Assembly: GCF_048544455.1 (NCBI RefSeq)
Contig: NC_133526.1
Coordinates: 3,674,001 to 3,738,000 of the forward strand
Reading direction: 5' to 3'
Source of the DNA: Silene latifolia
Lineage: Eukaryota; Streptophyta; Magnoliopsida; Caryophyllales; Caryophyllaceae
Length of the DNA stretch: 64,000 bases
The position numbers and the translations under genes were made by a program. Under the pieces are notes generated by a model, which did not search any database, was not told the DNA's origin, and saw nothing but the letters and a program-made list of their open reading frames with translations. Position 1 is the first letter of the stretch. Each line of letters begins with the position of its first letter. This document shows, one piece after another, positions 62,579-64,000 of this stretch.

Positions 62579-64000
62579 ATGGCTGTTACTAATTCCAGTA
62601 ACAGCTTCATGCTAGAGCTCTTACGAGGGCGGTTTTTCATGGCATTTGCAACAATCATAATCCTTTCTTTTATAGGCACATCCTACATATTTGGTCTATA
62701 CTCAAACAGCATAAAATCCACTCTAGGATATGATCAAACCACCCTTAACCTCATAAGTTTCTTCAAGGACTTAGGCGCGTATATTAGCATCCACGCCGGT
62801 CTAATCATGGAGGTAGCACCACCATGGGTAGTGCTCTCACTCGGCGGCTTGCTTAACTTTGTTGGGTATTTTATGATTTGGCTATCTGTCACACACAAAA
62901 TCCCTCACCCTCCTGTGTGGCAGATGTGTCTGTTCATATGCATTGGGGCGAATTCACTTGGGTTTGCTAATACTGGTGCACTTGTTACGTGCGTCAAGAA
63001 CTTCCCTGGGAATCGCGGTGTTGTGATTGGGCTTTTGAAGGGGTATATTGGTCTTGGTGGGGCTATAATGACACAGCTTTATCATGCCTTGTATGGGAAT
63101 GACACTAATGCTGTAGGTGTTATTTTGCTCATTTCTTGGCTTCCTGCTCTTGCTTCATTGCTCTTTGCTTACAGTGTTCGAGACCTTGTTGTGGTGAATA
63201 GACAGCCTAAGCGCGAAAAGAGATTCTTTAACGACATCCTGTATATGTCTCTTACCCTCGCGGGGTTTATCCTTGTGATGCTCGTATTACAAAAGAAGTT
63301 TGAGTTCAACAAAGGCGGGTATTTAGGGAGCTTTATCGGCATCATGGTCTTACTCGTCCTCCCCCTCTTCCTAGTCTTTAGAGAAGAGTGGACCACATGG
63401 AAAGCCCGGGGTGACTTGATCACTACCAGTCCTGCACCAAAGGTAAACACGGTCACAAAAGAGTCAGTGACAAAAGATACACCGTGGTTTAAGGATGTCT
63501 TTAACCCTCCCCCATCAGGGGAAGACCACACCATCCTACAAGCGACCTTTAGTATCGACATGCAAATCTTGTTCATCGCCACAATTTGTGGGATAGGAGG
63601 CCACCTTACCACAATAGACAACCTGGGACAAATAGGTACAGCATTAGGATACTCAAAGAAAAGCATTAGCTCCTTTGTATCCTTAATTGCTATATGGCAA
63701 TATCTAGGAAGGGTAATGGGAGGTCTAATCTCAGAGTACCTACTCACCAAGTACAAATGGCCACGACCCGTTTCCCTAACCGCCATCCTCTTCCTATCCT
63801 GTATCGGTCACCTTCTTATCGCTTTCAACGTTCCCTATGGCCTATACATATCATCCGTCATCATAGGGTTTTGTTTCGGAGCAGAGTGGACTTACCTCTA
63901 CGCGATTATATCCGAGCTATTTGGGCTCAAGTACTATGCCACATTATACAATTACGGGTCACTGGCGGCTCCATTAGGATCCTACATATTCAATGTCCGT
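62579..64000 (+). CDS. Nodulin-like / NFD4-type MFS transporter, partial at window end
   Basis: An uninterrupted frame of 474 codons runs off the window; family members have about 550-600. It starts MAVTNSSNSFMLELLRGRFF after the leader context ACAATGGCT. The first about 250 residues are the Nodulin-like region of the major facilitator superfamily: FIGTSYIFGLYSNSIKSTLG, FFKDLGAYISIHAGL, the helix 4-5 region (NTGALVTCVKNFPGNRGVV, GLLKGYIGLGGA) and further helices. A hydrophilic loop at about 270-315 (TTSPAPKVN to PPSGEDHT) is followed by the second helical half (FIATICGIGGHLTTIDNLGQ, YLGRVMGGLISEYL, GFCFGAEWTYLYAIISELFG). NFD4 and relatives are membrane transporters of unsettled substrate. Arabidopsis NFD4 was named for a defect in polar nuclear fusion, and others respond to nutrients or senescence. 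No intron occurs in this part. Confidence 0.9.
   Translation, partial: MAVTNSSNSFMLELLRGRFFMAFATIIILSFIGTSYIFGLYSNSIKSTLGYDQTTLNLISFFKDLGAYISIHAGLIMEVAPPWVVLSLGGLLNFVGYFMIWLSVTHKIPHPPVWQMCLFICIGANSLGFANTGALVTCVKNFPGNRGVVIGLLKGYIGLGGAIMTQLYHALYGNDTNAVGVILLISWLPALASLLFAYSVRDLVVVNRQPKREKRFFNDILYMSLTLAGFILVMLVLQKKFEFNKGGYLGSFIGIMVLLVLPLFLVFREEWTTWKARGDLITTSPAPKVNTVTKESVTKDTPWFKDVFNPPPSGEDHTILQATFSIDMQILFIATICGIGGHLTTIDNLGQIGTALGYSKKSISSFVSLIAIWQYLGRVMGGLISEYLLTKYKWPRPVSLTAILFLSCIGHLLIAFNVPYGLYISSVIIGFCFGAEWTYLYAIISELFGLKYYATLYNYGSLAAPLGSYIFNVR

Noticed and set aside
63169-63786. Minus-strand frame of 205 codons at the window end
   Set aside because: It is antisense to the NFD4-like transporter, whose plus-strand frame is continuous over 474 codons with recognisable helices.

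Overview
This is nuclear DNA from a flowering plant: intron-rich genes with GT-AG junctions, A+T-rich intergenic DNA and a dense load of plant-type transposons. Everything recognised fits a eudicot. The style of the Stowaway and Mutator-type miniature elements suggests Caryophyllales, but that is an impression and not a result.

Four host genes are supported exon by exon. (1) 17029-19727 (+): a PMT21/ERD3-type Golgi methyltransferase, 7 coding exons, 596 aa, with a long 5'UTR intron. (2) 26931-21779 (-): V-type H+-ATPase subunit B, 13 coding exons, 487 aa, with one GC-AG intron and a 5'UTR intron. (3) 34933-29050 (-): a BREVIS RADIX-type protein, 5 coding exons, 359 aa, with two BRX domains. 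(4) 62579 to the window edge (+): the first 474 codons of a nodulin-like/NFD4-type major facilitator transporter. A possible small spliced unit lies near 48.1-48.8 kb. The four genes have no evident joint pathway (pectin modification, vacuolar acidification, root/phloem signalling, transport).

Most of the rest is mobile DNA. 0.3-1.0 kb: a LINE 3' piece with a long RNase H frame. 3958-11023: an LTR retrotransposon flanked by GTTAA, without recognisable proteins and carrying arrays of a palindromic TACTCGGCCGAGTA-type motif. 14100-15083: a non-autonomous Mutator-like element beside the PMT21 leader. 20298-21106 and 42098-42593: two small Helitrons. 38141-38724: a solo LTR flanked by AGATT. 47654-47994: a truncated LINE. 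52237-58290: a 6.05-kb Mutator-like element with about 410-bp inverted repeats, each holding six copies of a palindromic unit, and carrying a decayed transposase gene plus a decayed plant-mobile-domain gene. 59228-60902: a CACTA element with a small TATA-driven reading frame. 61578-62360: a Stowaway with a Mutator-type MITE nested inside it. A roughly 187-bp Mutator-type MITE family with 9-bp target duplications occurs at least five times.

The most unusual structures are the twelve-palindrome termini of the 6-kb Mutator-like element with its linked plant-mobile-domain gene, and the palindrome and hairpin arrays of the LTR element. All family names rest on sequence reading by eye, without database searches.
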